Assembly: GCF_014203225.1 (NCBI RefSeq)
Contig: NZ_JACHIO010000034.1
Location: 1-36,456, forward strand
Origin: Granulicella mallensis
Lineage (GTDB): Bacteria > Acidobacteriota > Terriglobia > Terriglobales > Acidobacteriaceae
Reading direction: 5' to 3'
Length of the DNA: 36,456 nucleotides
A program made the position numbers and the translations under genes. Shown in pieces: positions 1 to 8,254 of the stretch. The notes beneath the pieces were generated by a model, which had not been told where the DNA came from, searched no databases, and saw only the letters and a list, made by a program, of their open reading frames with translations. Position 1 is the stretch's first letter. Every line of letters starts with the position of its first letter.

Positions 1-192
1 GACTGGCAAATAGCTCTAAGGACTCCGCTGAAGCCGATCAGCCGCGCGACTTCCCGACACAGCACGGCTGTTGTGGCGGACACCGCCGGCCAGAAGAGGC
101 CCCTGCGGGCTGACTTCGCGATATCCCAACCCAAACGTTATGAGAGCTAACCCGAATCCCGCGACAGGCGCGGTACTGATAAGGAACGAACG

Positions 193-1068
193 ATGTTCGC
201 CATTACAGGAATTACAGGACAAGTCGGAGGGGCGGCAGCACGTACGCTGCTGGCTGATGGCCATCAGGTACGCGCTGTGGTGAGGCAAGCTGAGAAGGGG
301 AGGCCTTGGACAGAGCGCGGCTGCGAGTTGGCCATCGCGGACTTGAATGACAAGGCATCCCTGACCTCCGCGTTCAGGGATATGCAGGGCGTGTTCGTCC
401 TGATTCCGCCGGATTTCGACCAAGACGCCGGCTTCGCAAGTCTAAAGGCGATGGTTGCGACCATACGACTGGCCTTAGAGGAAGCCAAGCCCGCACGGGT
501 GGTAGTTCTCACGGCGATCGGGGCACAGGTGACGAGGCCAAACCTTCTCACTGGGATGAACAACCTTGAAAGGATGCTCGGGGACATTGCAAGCCCGATC
601 TCCTTTGTTCGAGCGGCATGGTTCATGGAAAACGTTGCGCGAGATCTCGGTCCAGCGCGCAACGCTGGTATGGTTCCCACACTCTTCCAGCCTCTCGACA
701 AACGATTCCCGATGGTATCGACGGAGGACGTGGGAATAACCGTAGCGCAGTTGCTCTCGATGCTCGATCCTCTTCCTAAGTTCGTAGAGTTGGAGGGCCC
801 AGGACGTATTAGCCCAGACGACATAGCGTCCGTTCTCGGGGACCTGTTGGGTAGAAAGGTGAACATGCAGGCCGTGCCGCGCGACGTCTGGGAAGACGTG
901 TTCCTGGCCCAAGGCATGAAGAACCCGCTACCTCTAATACAGATGTTCGACGGATTCAACGAGGGTTGGCTCGAATTCCAGACATCTGGAGGGGACGTGA
1001 GGAAGGGTAAGACCACCTTGCGCGAAGCGCTTGGGGCGCTCGTCCGGGCGGACCGCCCCGGGTTCTAA
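193..1068 (+). CDS. NmrA-family NAD(P)-binding protein
   Basis: This 291-residue protein has the features of an atypical short-chain dehydrogenase of the NmrA/HSCARG type. The N-terminus carries a Rossmann glycine motif (GITGQVGG, residues 5-12) after a beta strand. The next strand ends in the basic VVRQAEK region, where such proteins bind NAD(P)(H). A later VVVLTAIGAQ strand and an FVRAAWFMEN segment fit the family. Members often lack the catalytic Tyr-x-x-x-Lys pair and may act as redox sensors rather than enzymes, so the substrate is unknown. The ATG follows an AAGGA Shine-Dalgarno by about seven bases. The gene stands alone and ends three bases before a strong hairpin. Confidence 0.85.
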   Translation: MFAITGITGQVGGAAARTLLADGHQVRAVVRQAEKGRPWTERGCELAIADLNDKASLTSAFRDMQGVFVLIPPDFDQDAGFASLKAMVATIRLALEEAKPARVVVLTAIGAQVTRPNLLTGMNNLERMLGDIASPISFVRAAWFMENVARDLGPARNAGMVPTLFQPLDKRFPMVSTEDVGITVAQLLSMLDPLPKFVELEGPGRISPDDIASVLGDLLGRKVNMQAVPRDVWEDVFLAQGMKNPLPLIQMFDGFNEGWLEFQTSGGDVRKGKTTLREALGALVRADRPGF

Positions 1069-1070
1069 GG

Positions 1071-1104
1071 AGAGGAGGCCCCACAGCACGGCGGGGCCTC
1101 CTCT
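1071..1104 (+). terminator. Hairpin terminator after the NmrA-like gene
   Basis: A perfect 12-bp inverted repeat (AGAGGAGGCCCC at 1071-1082, GGGGCCTCCTCT at 1093-1104) with a 10-base loop begins three bases after the stop codon. It is very GC-rich. Only a pyrimidine-rich stretch follows, not a clean T run, so intrinsic termination is likely but not certain. Confidence 0.7.
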
Positions 1105-1129
1105 TCCCCGCTTTCAATGACAATTGAAA

Positions 1130-1228
1130 ATGAGCGTATTGCACTTCGGAGCCACCGGAAACGGCGGCAATTGGGCACTCAAGGAATTGGCCCGGAGATG
1201 GCATCGGGCGAGCGTTGCTACAGCCTGA
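1130..1228 (+). pseudogene. Remnant of an NAD(P)-binding Rossmann protein (N-terminal 32 codons)
   Basis: From the ATG at 1130 a 32-codon frame runs to TGA at 1228. It encodes a first beta strand, the glycine motif FGATGNGG, then ALKELARR and a second-strand-like RASVATA. This parallels the N-terminus of the intact protein encoded at 33942-34565, which reads YGATGNSG, then ILKELVSRGH and SVTAIAR. The rest of the gene (about 170 codons) is absent, because the minus-strand P450 ends at 1245. I read it as the leftover 5' end of a gene whose remainder was deleted or replaced. The similarity is visible directly; the deletion is inference. Confidence 0.65.
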
Positions 1229-1244
1229 ATTCCGTGTCTCCTCT

Positions 1245-2444
1245 CTACTTCTCCACCCAAAGTGAATCCAGTCCATTGAAACTCGGTAATGTGCGATGAA
1301 CTGGGGCAAAATCCGAATTCAGGTGCAGCCCCGGAAACCTCTCAATGATGAGAGAGAGGGCGATCTGTGTTTCCGCTCTCGCAAGAGGCGCTCCGAGACA
1401 AAAATGGGTGCCTCCACCAAAGGAGTAGTGACGCTTGTCGCTCCGCGAGATATCAAACTTCTCTGGGTCGGTGTGTATTAGCGGGTCGTGATTGGCCGCG
1501 AGCAAAGACGCAGTGATGGTCAGTCCAGCCGCCATTGGGCATCCGCCTATCTGCGTCGATGTAGCGGTGATGCGATTCCGCTCTACAACTGGGGGATCAT
1601 AACGTAGCACCTCTTCAACGGCGTCTCGGACGAGTTCCGGCTGCCTGCGCAACTTTGCCAGTTCCATTGGGTGCTGCAATAGCGCAAGCAAGCCGTTCCC
1701 TATCAGGTCCGTTGTAGTGACGTTGCCAGCGACGAGCAGAAGTCGACAGCACGTTAGGATCTCTGCCTCGCTCAACTTATCGCCGTCTTCCTCGGCTTCG
1801 ATCAAGACGCTGACGAGATCGTCACCGCGGTATTGTCTGCGCTCTGCGATCGCAGCAGCGAAGTAGCTATTGAGCGCATCCTTAGCTCGCAACAGCGTCG
1901 TCTGCTGCTCGGCTGTGCGCGAGGCATTGAAGAGCTGGACCATACCGTCTGACCATTCATTGAAGTCAGCCTGATCGGCCTCCCGTATGCCCAACATCTC
2001 CGCAATCACGATTGTGGGAAGCGGCTTCGCATAGCTCTCCACGACATCGAACCGAGTCTCGCCAGCGACCTTGTCCAAGAGGCGATTGGCAATCATGGCG
2101 ATCCGCGGTCGCATGGCTTCAATTGCCTGTTGATTGAAGGCTTTCGACACGAGTGCTCGTAGGCGTTTATGGTCGGGGTCGTCTAGAAGTAGCATCGAGC
2201 GCTCGAATTTCTCCCCTACCTGTAGTCGCGAGAACGATCCAGGCCTGGACTTTTCCGGGTCGACGCTCATCTCGCGGTCGAACAAGATCGACGCGACGTC
2301 CCCGGCCCTGGTAACCACCACGCGATCGAACTCTCGGTCTTGATGCACGGGATCCGTTGACCTCAGATGGTCCAGGTACTTGTGTGGATTCTCGCGAAAT
2401 ATCGGGTCCAGGGCCGTCAGAGCCCTTCCGGTCGGTGTCGTCAT
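1245..2444 (-). CDS. Cytochrome P450
   Basis: This 399-residue soluble bacterial P450 would be a haem monooxygenase using external ferredoxin and reductase partners. The I-helix oxygen-activation motif reads AGNVTTTD, the K-helix ExxR is EEVLRYD, and the haem loop is FGGGTHFCLGAPLAR with Cys349 as the thiolate ligand. Length and motifs fit class I bacterial P450s such as the CYP105/107 types, and no membrane anchor is seen. The chosen ATG gives the usual short N-terminus (MTTPTGRAL). The frame stays open for 42 more codons upstream, and an AGAGGAG sequence lies about 23 bases before the ATG, so a different start is possible. No ferredoxin gene is adjacent. The substrate cannot be read from the sequence. 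Confidence 0.93.
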   Translation of the reverse strand: MTTPTGRALTALDPIFRENPHKYLDHLRSTDPVHQDREFDRVVVTRAGDVASILFDREMSVDPEKSRPGSFSRLQVGEKFERSMLLLDDPDHKRLRALVSKAFNQQAIEAMRPRIAMIANRLLDKVAGETRFDVVESYAKPLPTIVIAEMLGIREADQADFNEWSDGMVQLFNASRTAEQQTTLLRAKDALNSYFAAAIAERRQYRGDDLVSVLIEAEEDGDKLSEAEILTCCRLLLVAGNVTTTDLIGNGLLALLQHPMELAKLRRQPELVRDAVEEVLRYDPPVVERNRITATSTQIGGCPMAAGLTITASLLAANHDPLIHTDPEKFDISRSDKRHYSFGGGTHFCLGAPLARAETQIALSLIIERFPGLHLNSDFAPVHRTLPSFNGLDSLWVEK

Positions 2445-2592
2445 CTTCTGATTGTTGATGTTCGTATCTCCTCTATGTTCCCTGAGGTCGCAACATCGCG
2501 CTCCAGGTTCTGCGGTAGGAACACGAATGCCTAGCGGATATTCCCCGGCCACCGTGTTCGGGGCCGTCATCTACTCGCCAGTGGCTTTGCAA

Positions 2593-2760
2593 TCACCCCG
2601 TCCCAGAGGCAATGGGGTAGAAGCGAACACTTTCCCTAGATCGAACCGGCGCTTCAAGAAGAGCAGCGGTGTCGTAAGCCAGATAGCCAGGTGTAACGAT
2701 CTGTCCTTGGATGGACGAACGAATCTTGTCCCAGGCACCTAGCTTAGGAATCTTGTTCAC
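2593..2760 (-). pseudogene. Possible N-terminal remnant of an FAD-binding (berberine-bridge type) oxidoreductase
   Basis: A 55-codon minus-strand frame starts at a GTG preceded by an AGAAGGA Shine-Dalgarno. The segment IRSSIQGQIVTPGYLAYDTA resembles the start of FAD-binding PCMH/berberine-bridge oxidoreductases, where a 'G-x-V-x-x-P-x-D-x-x-Y-D-x-A' segment precedes the flavin domain. The frame then ends without any flavin domain. The likeness covers about 20 residues, so the call is tentative. It could equally be an unrelated small ORF. Confidence 0.4.
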
Positions 2761-3581
2761 GGATACATTCCTTCTTCATCCAAAACCTCGCGTCTGTTGA
2801 TAAGACTTGCCGAGCACGGCTCCCTTTCGAACTCCACCCAGTAGTCCCAATACACCTCAGAGCGCGATCTATTCTTTCGACCCATAGTTTTTGAGTCGGA
2901 CGCCTTCGACGCCGCGCGTATATCGAGAAACCGCGGGGCGCGCCTGCTTGACTGGGAGCAAGTCCTAGTCAAGGACAAAAAGGGTTCTATCACGCCTCGA
3001 TTCTCGGAATAGATTTGGCGCCTCAGTGTTATGACCGGAAGCCGCTCTCGATTCACGGCTAACTTTCGATCGCAGAGCCTTGATGCTCACACGCATTGTC
3101 AAGGAACCCTCTGTCTCAACGATCTATTGGCACAGCAGGCTTTGCCTAGCACGACCGGCACTGCAGTCTTCGCCGCGCACGACAACGACATTCATGGAGA
3201 CTTTCCTGATGATTCCATTCCTCGGTCCTGAGTTCGTAGCGTGGCTAACGGGGCCTATCCCGGAGCCGTGCAAAGAACAAGCGCGCCCCACGCCTACAAC
3301 TCAACAACCCCTTGGCCAAAGAGCCCCGTCGACCAGTGTTTGCATACGTATCCTATGTTTTCTTCAGCTTCTCCCTACTCCAAGGTCGCCCGTCGATTCC
3401 AAGCACTTGAATCATTGACGAGAAAAGTGTGCAAGACACAGTGCGCCTGGGTCGAACCGCCTATTCCTCGCCAAGCAACTTGGTGTAACCGCTTGGTCAA
3501 TGCGGGCGGGGATAAGCCAATCCAGGGGAGCCAATCCAACAGAGCTAAACAATTTTGTCCATAAGAATCTTCAGGAGAATC
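2761..3581. other. Long non-coding stretch before the S53 protease
   Basis: About 820 bases hold no recognisable gene. A minus-strand frame of 99 codons (2757-3056) and several plus-strand frames of 60-110 codons are open, but none has a good ribosome site or a familiar motif. The promoter of the protease gene presumably lies in the last 200 bases. I could not identify convincing -35/-10 boxes. Confidence 0.5.
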
Positions 3582-6386
3582 ATGTCCCGCATCGCCCGAT
3601 ATCTGCTGTGTGCTTTTGCCTTGATCGCATCAACCTTATCCGTCGCTGCCCAGCGCCCGCAGGCCGACCGCGTCGCCGCTCAGCCTGACCTCCGTGTCAC
3701 TACACGCCTCAAAGGCCACGTCCCTACTTGGGCCCTCAGCTCCAATGACGCCGGTGCCGTGCCTAACGACACCAACCTCCGTCTCGTCTTCGTGCTTAGT
3801 CGCTCTCCAGAGCGTCAGGCCGCTTTCGCCCAACTTCTTGTCGACCAGCAGAACCCTGGGTCGCCTAACTACCACAGCTGGCGCACGCCCCAGCAGATCG
3901 GCAGCCTTTACGGCCCTACGCAGCATGACCTCGACACCCTGATGTCCTGGCTTGCATCCGAAGGCTTCGCCGGAGCAGAAATCAGTTCCAGCCACGTATT
4001 CGTTAGCGTCGAAGCTCCGGTTCACACCGTTGCCAACGCCCTCGACACAACATTCCACTATTTCAACACCCCTGCCATAGGTGGCGCACCCGCCGCAAAG
4101 CCGCGCGTAGCCGCGACATCCGATCCCGCCATCCCTACGTCGCTCGCCGCAATCGTAAGCTCCATCGCGGGCCTCGCCGATGCAGCCGACGAGCCGATGA
4201 GCCATGTCTCGCCCGACAGCGTCCCCTTCTCGCGCGCTGCCTCCAATCCCGTACCGCTCTATAACGACAGCAATGGGGCTCACTCCCTCAGCCCAAGCGA
4301 TTTCCGCACCATCTACGATATCAATCCCGTCCTCCAATCCGGCATTGACGGAACCGGCCAGAAGATCGCCATTGTCGGGCGCTCCCAGGTTCTCGCATCC
4401 GATATCTCGATCTTCGAGAGCCAGACGGGTCTCCCTAACAAAGCGCCGAACGTCATCATCCCCCCCAGCGGTGTCAATCCCGGCATGACGAAGGATCAGG
4501 CTGAGGCCACGCTGGACGTCACTCGCGCAATCGGCACAGCGCCTGGGACTCAGGTTGACCTCGTGATAACAGCGGCTGACGCCGGCGACATTTTCCTCGA
4601 TGCCCAATACGAAGTTGAGACGCTCCGCGATCCCATCATGAACATTAGCTTCGGCAACTGCGAGACCAGCGAGGGCGCGGTTGGCGTCGACAGGTGGGAC
4701 ACCCTCTTCGCTCAGGCAGCAGGAGAGGGCATCTCCGTCTTCGTCTCCTCCGGAGACTCCGGGGCTCAAGCCTGCGGAACCTCCCAGAAACGCAGTATCA
4801 ATTACATCTGTGCCAGCAGCTACGCTACTTGCGTCGGCGGCACAGAGTTCGCTGACTTCGCCACCCCCTCTGCCTTCTGGTCAACTACTACCGACTCCGC
4901 CAAAGGATCGGTCCTTTCCTATATTCCAGAGGGAGCTTGGAACGAGCCCACCGTCACGAGCGGAGGCACCACCAGCTTCCAGGCCGAGGGCACGGGAGGG
5001 GGCGTCAGTGCCATCATTGCCAAGCCTGACTGGCAAACCGGGATCGGGATCCCAGCCGACGGCTTCCGGGACGTCCCCGACGTCAGCTTCTCCTCCTCGC
5101 GACACGATGGATACCTCATATGCCTCGCTTCCGCAGGAACTACCTGTACCACGTTCTCGCATAGTTGGGGAACTTCCGCCGCCGCCCCCGGCATGGCAGG
5201 TATCACCGCCCTCATGAACCAGAAGCTTGGCACCTCTCAGGGCAATCTCAACCCTCTCCTCTATCGCCTCGCCGCATCATCGAACTCCCCCTTCCATGAC
5301 GCTACCCCCGCCACGAGTGGCGTTGCCTGCGACATCGACACACCCAGCATGTGCAACAACAGCACCCCTGGCCCGACCTCTCTTGCAGGCGGCGTCGCCG
5401 GATTCGCGCTCACCACGGGCTATGACCAAGCCACCGGACTCGGCTCTCTCGACGTCGGCGATTTCCTCCGAGCAGCCGTCAGCGTCGTCAGCCTAAGTGT
5501 TAGCGCCGCCTCTAGCAGCCTCACACTTACCGCTGGTGCTTCCACTGGTAGAACGGACGCTATCACCGTCAGCTCAGCCTTCTATAACGGCAATGCCACC
5601 ATTGGCTGCAACGTGAGGTACAACGGCCCCGGAACCCCCACCTTTATCCCTACCTGCGCGTTGAATCCACCCACGGTTGCGCTTTCCTCCAATGGCTCGG
5701 CCACCAGCACACTTACCATCTCGACCACCGCGCGCCAAACCGCATCCGCGGCCATGGTGGCAACCGCCCATCCCTCGCAGCCGAGCCTGCCGGCATACGG
5801 GAGGCGGAACGTGGCCAGCTTGGCTCTAGGCTCGGTCTTCCTGCTCGGCTTGCTCCCCATCCGCCGTATGCGCTCCTTACGCTCCTGGCGTGTCCTTCCA
5901 TCGGGCCTCCTGCTCTGCGTCGCCCTCGGCACTCTCACTGCCTGCGGACTTGGCAGAATCGTGACCGACCCCAATCCGCCGACGGCCAGTCCCTCCAGCA
6001 TCGCGCTCTCCGCCGCTTCCAATAGCTTGTCCGCCGGAGCTACCGACACCTTCACGGCAGTCGTCACCGATGGCGTATCCAACAAGGCCAACATCCCCAC
6101 CGGCACCGTCAACTTCTACACGGCTGGAGTCCCCGCTCCCATTGGCAGCGCCTCTCTCGTCGCAGGCAAGGCTACCTCATCCGCCATCGCCTTCCCAATC
6201 GCAGGGACTTACACCATCACTGCGATTTACCAGGGCGACGACAACTTCTCCGCCTCAACCTCACAGAACCTTCCCCTGACAGTCACTCCCAACGGAACAA
6301 CTGTCGGCTCGTATACCGTCACCATCACGGCCACCGGCGCCGCCGGCCTTACCGCCTCTACCGCCGTCTCCCTAACCGTCCAGTGA
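3582..6386 (+). CDS. Secreted S53-family serine-carboxyl peptidase (kumamolisin-like) with Ig-like C-terminus
   Basis: This 934-residue preproprotein would be an extracytoplasmic acid-active endopeptidase. A signal peptide (SRIARYLLCAFALIASTLSVAAQ) is followed by a long activation prodomain (about residues 40-210). The catalytic residues are visible: Glu308 and Asp312 in EATLD, oxyanion Asp392 in SSGDSG, and nucleophile Ser532 in WGTSAAAP. The calcium-site segment TGYDQATGLGSLD comes after it. Beyond about residue 620 lie a Ser/Thr-rich domain, two hydrophobic stretches split by an Arg-rich loop (LLPIRRMRSLRSW), a lipobox-like LTAC (Cys788), and a bacterial Ig-like repeat of the 'PTGTVNFY' type. 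The ATG at 3582 has AGGAG five bases upstream, better than the in-frame TTG at 3555. Confidence 0.93.
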   Translation: MSRIARYLLCAFALIASTLSVAAQRPQADRVAAQPDLRVTTRLKGHVPTWALSSNDAGAVPNDTNLRLVFVLSRSPERQAAFAQLLVDQQNPGSPNYHSWRTPQQIGSLYGPTQHDLDTLMSWLASEGFAGAEISSSHVFVSVEAPVHTVANALDTTFHYFNTPAIGGAPAAKPRVAATSDPAIPTSLAAIVSSIAGLADAADEPMSHVSPDSVPFSRAASNPVPLYNDSNGAHSLSPSDFRTIYDINPVLQSGIDGTGQKIAIVGRSQVLASDISIFESQTGLPNKAPNVIIPPSGVNPGMTKDQAEATLDVTRAIGTAPGTQVDLVITAADAGDIFLDAQYEVETLRDPIMNISFGNCETSEGAVGVDRWDTLFAQAAGEGISVFVSSGDSGAQACGTSQKRSINYICASSYATCVGGTEFADFATPSAFWSTTTDSAKGSVLSYIPEGAWNEPTVTSGGTTSFQAEGTGGGVSAIIAKPDWQTGIGIPADGFRDVPDVSFSSSRHDGYLICLASAGTTCTTFSHSWGTSAAAPGMAGITALMNQKLGTSQGNLNPLLYRLAASSNSPFHDATPATSGVACDIDTPSMCNNSTPGPTSLAGGVAGFALTTGYDQATGLGSLDVGDFLRAAVSVVSLSVSAASSSLTLTAGASTGRTDAITVSSAFYNGNATIGCNVRYNGPGTPTFIPTCALNPPTVALSSNGSATSTLTISTTARQTASAAMVATAHPSQPSLPAYGRRNVASLALGSVFLLGLLPIRRMRSLRSWRVLPSGLLLCVALGTLTACGLGRIVTDPNPPTASPSSIALSAASNSLSAGATDTFTAVVTDGVSNKANIPTGTVNFYTAGVPAPIGSASLVAGKATSSAIAFPIAGTYTITAIYQGDDNFSASTSQNLPLTVTPNGTTVGSYTVTITATGAAGLTASTAVSLTVQ

Positions 6387-6387
6387 A

Positions 6388-6431
6388 AAATAGCCCATAA
6401 GATGGCCATTTGGCCAACTTATGGGCTATTT
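6388..6431. terminator. Long hairpin terminator after the S53 protease
   Basis: AAATAGCCCATAAG (6388-6401) and CTTATGGGCTATTT (6418-6431) form a perfect 14-bp stem beginning one base after the stop codon. An inner TGGCC/GGCCA stem continues past a single A-A mismatch. A-rich and T-rich flanks on both sides suggest a bidirectional intrinsic terminator. Confidence 0.85.
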
Positions 6432-6499
6432 CTGCTTAACCAGAACATTACCACTCGCCCAGAATCCAAGCGCAACAAATTATTGTCTCGATTCATAGA

Positions 6500-6736
6500 A
6501 ATCGCTGCAGTTGAGTTTGGTATCTCGCGGTACCTTGAGAACTCTGTCGAAACCGCTAGGGTTCGGTAGTCGGACGGGAAGTCGTGTCCCCATTGTGAGA
6601 TGCAGTGGGCTTCATCGATGGTGATCAGGCCATGCTTACACTTGGCGAGCATCTCCGGAAAGACAGGGACGGGCAAGCGCTCGAGAGCAATGAACAGGAA
6701 GTCGAGCTCGTCGGAGAGGTAGTCGCGATAGCACAA
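6500..6736 (-). pseudogene. recQ: RecQ helicase remnant (motif II region)
   Basis: The minus-strand frame from about 6736 to 6500 encodes a short internal piece of a RecQ-type DNA helicase. It includes IALERLPVPVFPEML, which matches the family's 'APERL...F' segment, then ITIDEAHCISQWGHDFPSDY. The latter is the hallmark RecQ motif II (DEAH box followed by CISQWGHDFRPDY); the DEAH codons lie at about 6605-6616. The rest of RecQ, including the Walker A motif, motifs III-VI, RQC and HRDC, is missing, and the sequence degenerates on both sides. It is therefore a broken relic. Its edges are approximate. Confidence 0.85.
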
Positions 6737-6923
6737 AGGGCACGACCACTCGCGAGCTAGTTGCGTAACTACAGCAACCTATATGTCGGGTATCTAACCT
6801 CCATATGTATTTCGGACAATGTAGTGCTCGAGATTCATGACCCTTGTTGATAATAAATGTTTTAAATGTGTGGTTTGGTGCTAGGTTTGGCCTGTCCCAT
6901 AGAAACATTAAGGAGTACCTACC
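6737..6923. promoter_or_regulatory. Upstream region of the subunit/chaperone/barrel cassette
   Basis: This AT-rich gap lies between the RecQ relic and the first secreted-subunit gene. It should hold the promoter of the cassette, but I see no unambiguous sigma boxes. It ends with a clear AAGGAG ribosome site eight bases before the ATG at 6924. Confidence 0.35.
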
Positions 6924-7502
6924 ATGAAAGCTAGGTTTTCAGTTTGCCGTCCTATGCTTGTTACGGGCTTGATGGCTGTCGTTTGCTCGATCTCATCCAC
7001 TGCTTTTGCTCAACTCAATTCTTCCAGCGCCAGCGTCGCCATTAATGCAACTCTGGGCGAGTCACTGACTGTTTCGGCCACACCTGCAGCATTGACTTTC
7101 ACGCTGGCACCCGGAACAAGGGCTACAGCCTCTTCACCGGTTGTAATTACAACCGCGTGGACTCTCAGCCCCAGCCGTTCCTCTGTCGTTCTTGGAGGTT
7201 ACTTTACATCGTCCGGTAGCGCTTTGTCCGACGGGGGCACGCCAGCAAATACCATCCCTTCGGCGGATATCTTTGGGCAGGTCACAACGGGCACTCCCAC
7301 GGCCTATACTGCCTTCACTCAGGCCGGACCCGCGGGGCCAGTTGATACAGGACTGATTCTGTTCTCGCAGGCGCTCAATGGCACCAACCGTACTTCCAGC
7401 CGCACCGACAGTCTCAACCTGCAGATAGACCTGACTAGCATCCCGACGTTGCCATCGGGCTCTTATACAGGTGTCCTTACGCTGCAAGCACAAGCAATTT
7501 AG
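6924..7502 (+). CDS. Secreted fibre-subunit-like protein A
   Basis: This 192-residue protein has a clear Sec signal peptide (MKARFSVCRPMLVTGLMAVVCSISSTAFA) and a mature part of about 160 residues rich in Ser, Thr, Ala and beta-strand patterns. No cysteine remains in the mature part. It is homologous to the protein encoded at 9990-10553. Both share IPS..(I/V)FGQ.TTG.PT.Y.AFTQ in the middle and SRTD.LNL.IDLT, Y(T)G.L.LQAQA at the C-terminus. The C-terminal alternation resembles the terminal beta strand of pilin or spore-coat-U-type subunits. The next gene encodes a PapD-like chaperone, so a polymerised or surface-exposed subunit is the most economical reading. It is not a recognised pilin family by eye. 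Confidence 0.75.
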   Translation: MKARFSVCRPMLVTGLMAVVCSISSTAFAQLNSSSASVAINATLGESLTVSATPAALTFTLAPGTRATASSPVVITTAWTLSPSRSSVVLGGYFTSSGSALSDGGTPANTIPSADIFGQVTTGTPTAYTAFTQAGPAGPVDTGLILFSQALNGTNRTSSRTDSLNLQIDLTSIPTLPSGSYTGVLTLQAQAI

Positions 7503-7546
7503 TATGTTGAAATTTTTCGTCCAGGAAGAGTGCAATCGAGTGCGCT

Positions 7547-8254
7547 ATGAATCATAAAATTATATTTTTTGTACGCAGGGTAGCTTGTATCGCACTCTTG
7601 CTGGGGCCCCCCATCTTAGCCCAGACCATTCAGCCGCTAATTGTTGAATATAACGGAAAGGCTGGGGGGAAATTTCAGGTAACCAACGACACACTGATGC
7701 CAATGGCTATAGTTATGGAGCCCAAGAGTTTCAGCCTTGATAACAAAGGTTGGGCGACTTACCGCAAGCTAGATCCCGGTATCCATCTGGATCTCTCTAC
7801 GATGAGTTTTCGGCTAGAGCCGAAGCAAAGCTATTACATCTTCTATAAAGCTCACGCCGATATACTGCCGGCCTGGTTCACCATTTATGCCGTCTTCTCG
7901 CCCGTTCGCAAGGACGAAGGTCTGCAGGTACGGATTATGCTTCCGCATACGGTCTATCTTTACCAGAAACAACCGATCGACAGAAAATCAATTGAGATCA
8001 AGAATGTAGTCTATCGCCCCGATAAGAAGCTTATCGCTTGCGACCTTGAGAACATTAGTCAATCCTTGATCAGGGTCCAGCAGGTGCGCGCGGACGGCGG
8101 AAAAGTGCCCATAGTTGCCGGTGGATTCCCGCTACTGCCTGGCAGCCCACGCCATCTCGAAATTCCCTGGGAAGATGCAACTCCTCCCAGCGATTTACTG
8201 GTGCACTTTCCGCACTTTGACATGAAAGAACTGATTAGCGCTCAGAGCCAGTGA
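7547..8254 (+). CDS. PapD-like periplasmic chaperone
   Basis: This 235-residue protein starts with a signal peptide (RRVACIALLLGPPILAQ). The N-terminal domain follows the pattern of pilus-assembly chaperones. It has an edge strand with GGKFQVTND, a 'SFRLEPKQSYYIFYKAH' F1-like strand, and then LQVRIMLPHTVYLYQK, which corresponds to the G1 donor strand ('LQ-A---R-KLFYRP' in FimC/PapD) before the interdomain linker. A second beta-rich domain of about 90 residues follows. Length fits the 220-250 residues typical of these chaperones. Its likely job is to stabilise the neighbouring secreted subunits in the periplasm. Assignment is by pattern, not close identity. It is 44 bases after subunit A and overlaps the barrel gene. 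Confidence 0.65.
   Translation: MNHKIIFFVRRVACIALLLGPPILAQTIQPLIVEYNGKAGGKFQVTNDTLMPMAIVMEPKSFSLDNKGWATYRKLDPGIHLDLSTMSFRLEPKQSYYIFYKAHADILPAWFTIYAVFSPVRKDEGLQVRIMLPHTVYLYQKQPIDRKSIEIKNVVYRPDKKLIACDLENISQSLIRVQQVRADGGKVPIVAGGFPLLPGSPRHLEIPWEDATPPSDLLVHFPHFDMKELISAQSQ

Noticed and set aside
16..423. Minus-strand frame at the left edge
   Set aside because: It overlaps the NmrA-like coding start, has no recognisable motif and no ribosome site. The first 190 bases are best left as upstream non-coding sequence.
264..1016. A 250-codon minus-strand frame opposite the NmrA-like gene
   Set aside because: The plus-strand frame has a clear Rossmann fold and ribosome site, and the opposite frame has neither.
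2757..3056. A 99-codon minus-strand frame upstream of the flavoprotein relic
   Set aside because: Basic, low-complexity composition, no ribosome site and no recognisable domain. The VYWDYWVEFERE segment looked protein-like but could not be tied to any family.
3636..4769. A 377-codon minus-strand frame inside the S53 protease gene
   Set aside because: It is antisense to the peptidase domain, composed of Gly/Asp/Arg-rich low-complexity stretches, without start site or family features. It is a product of the GC-biased codon use of the real gene.
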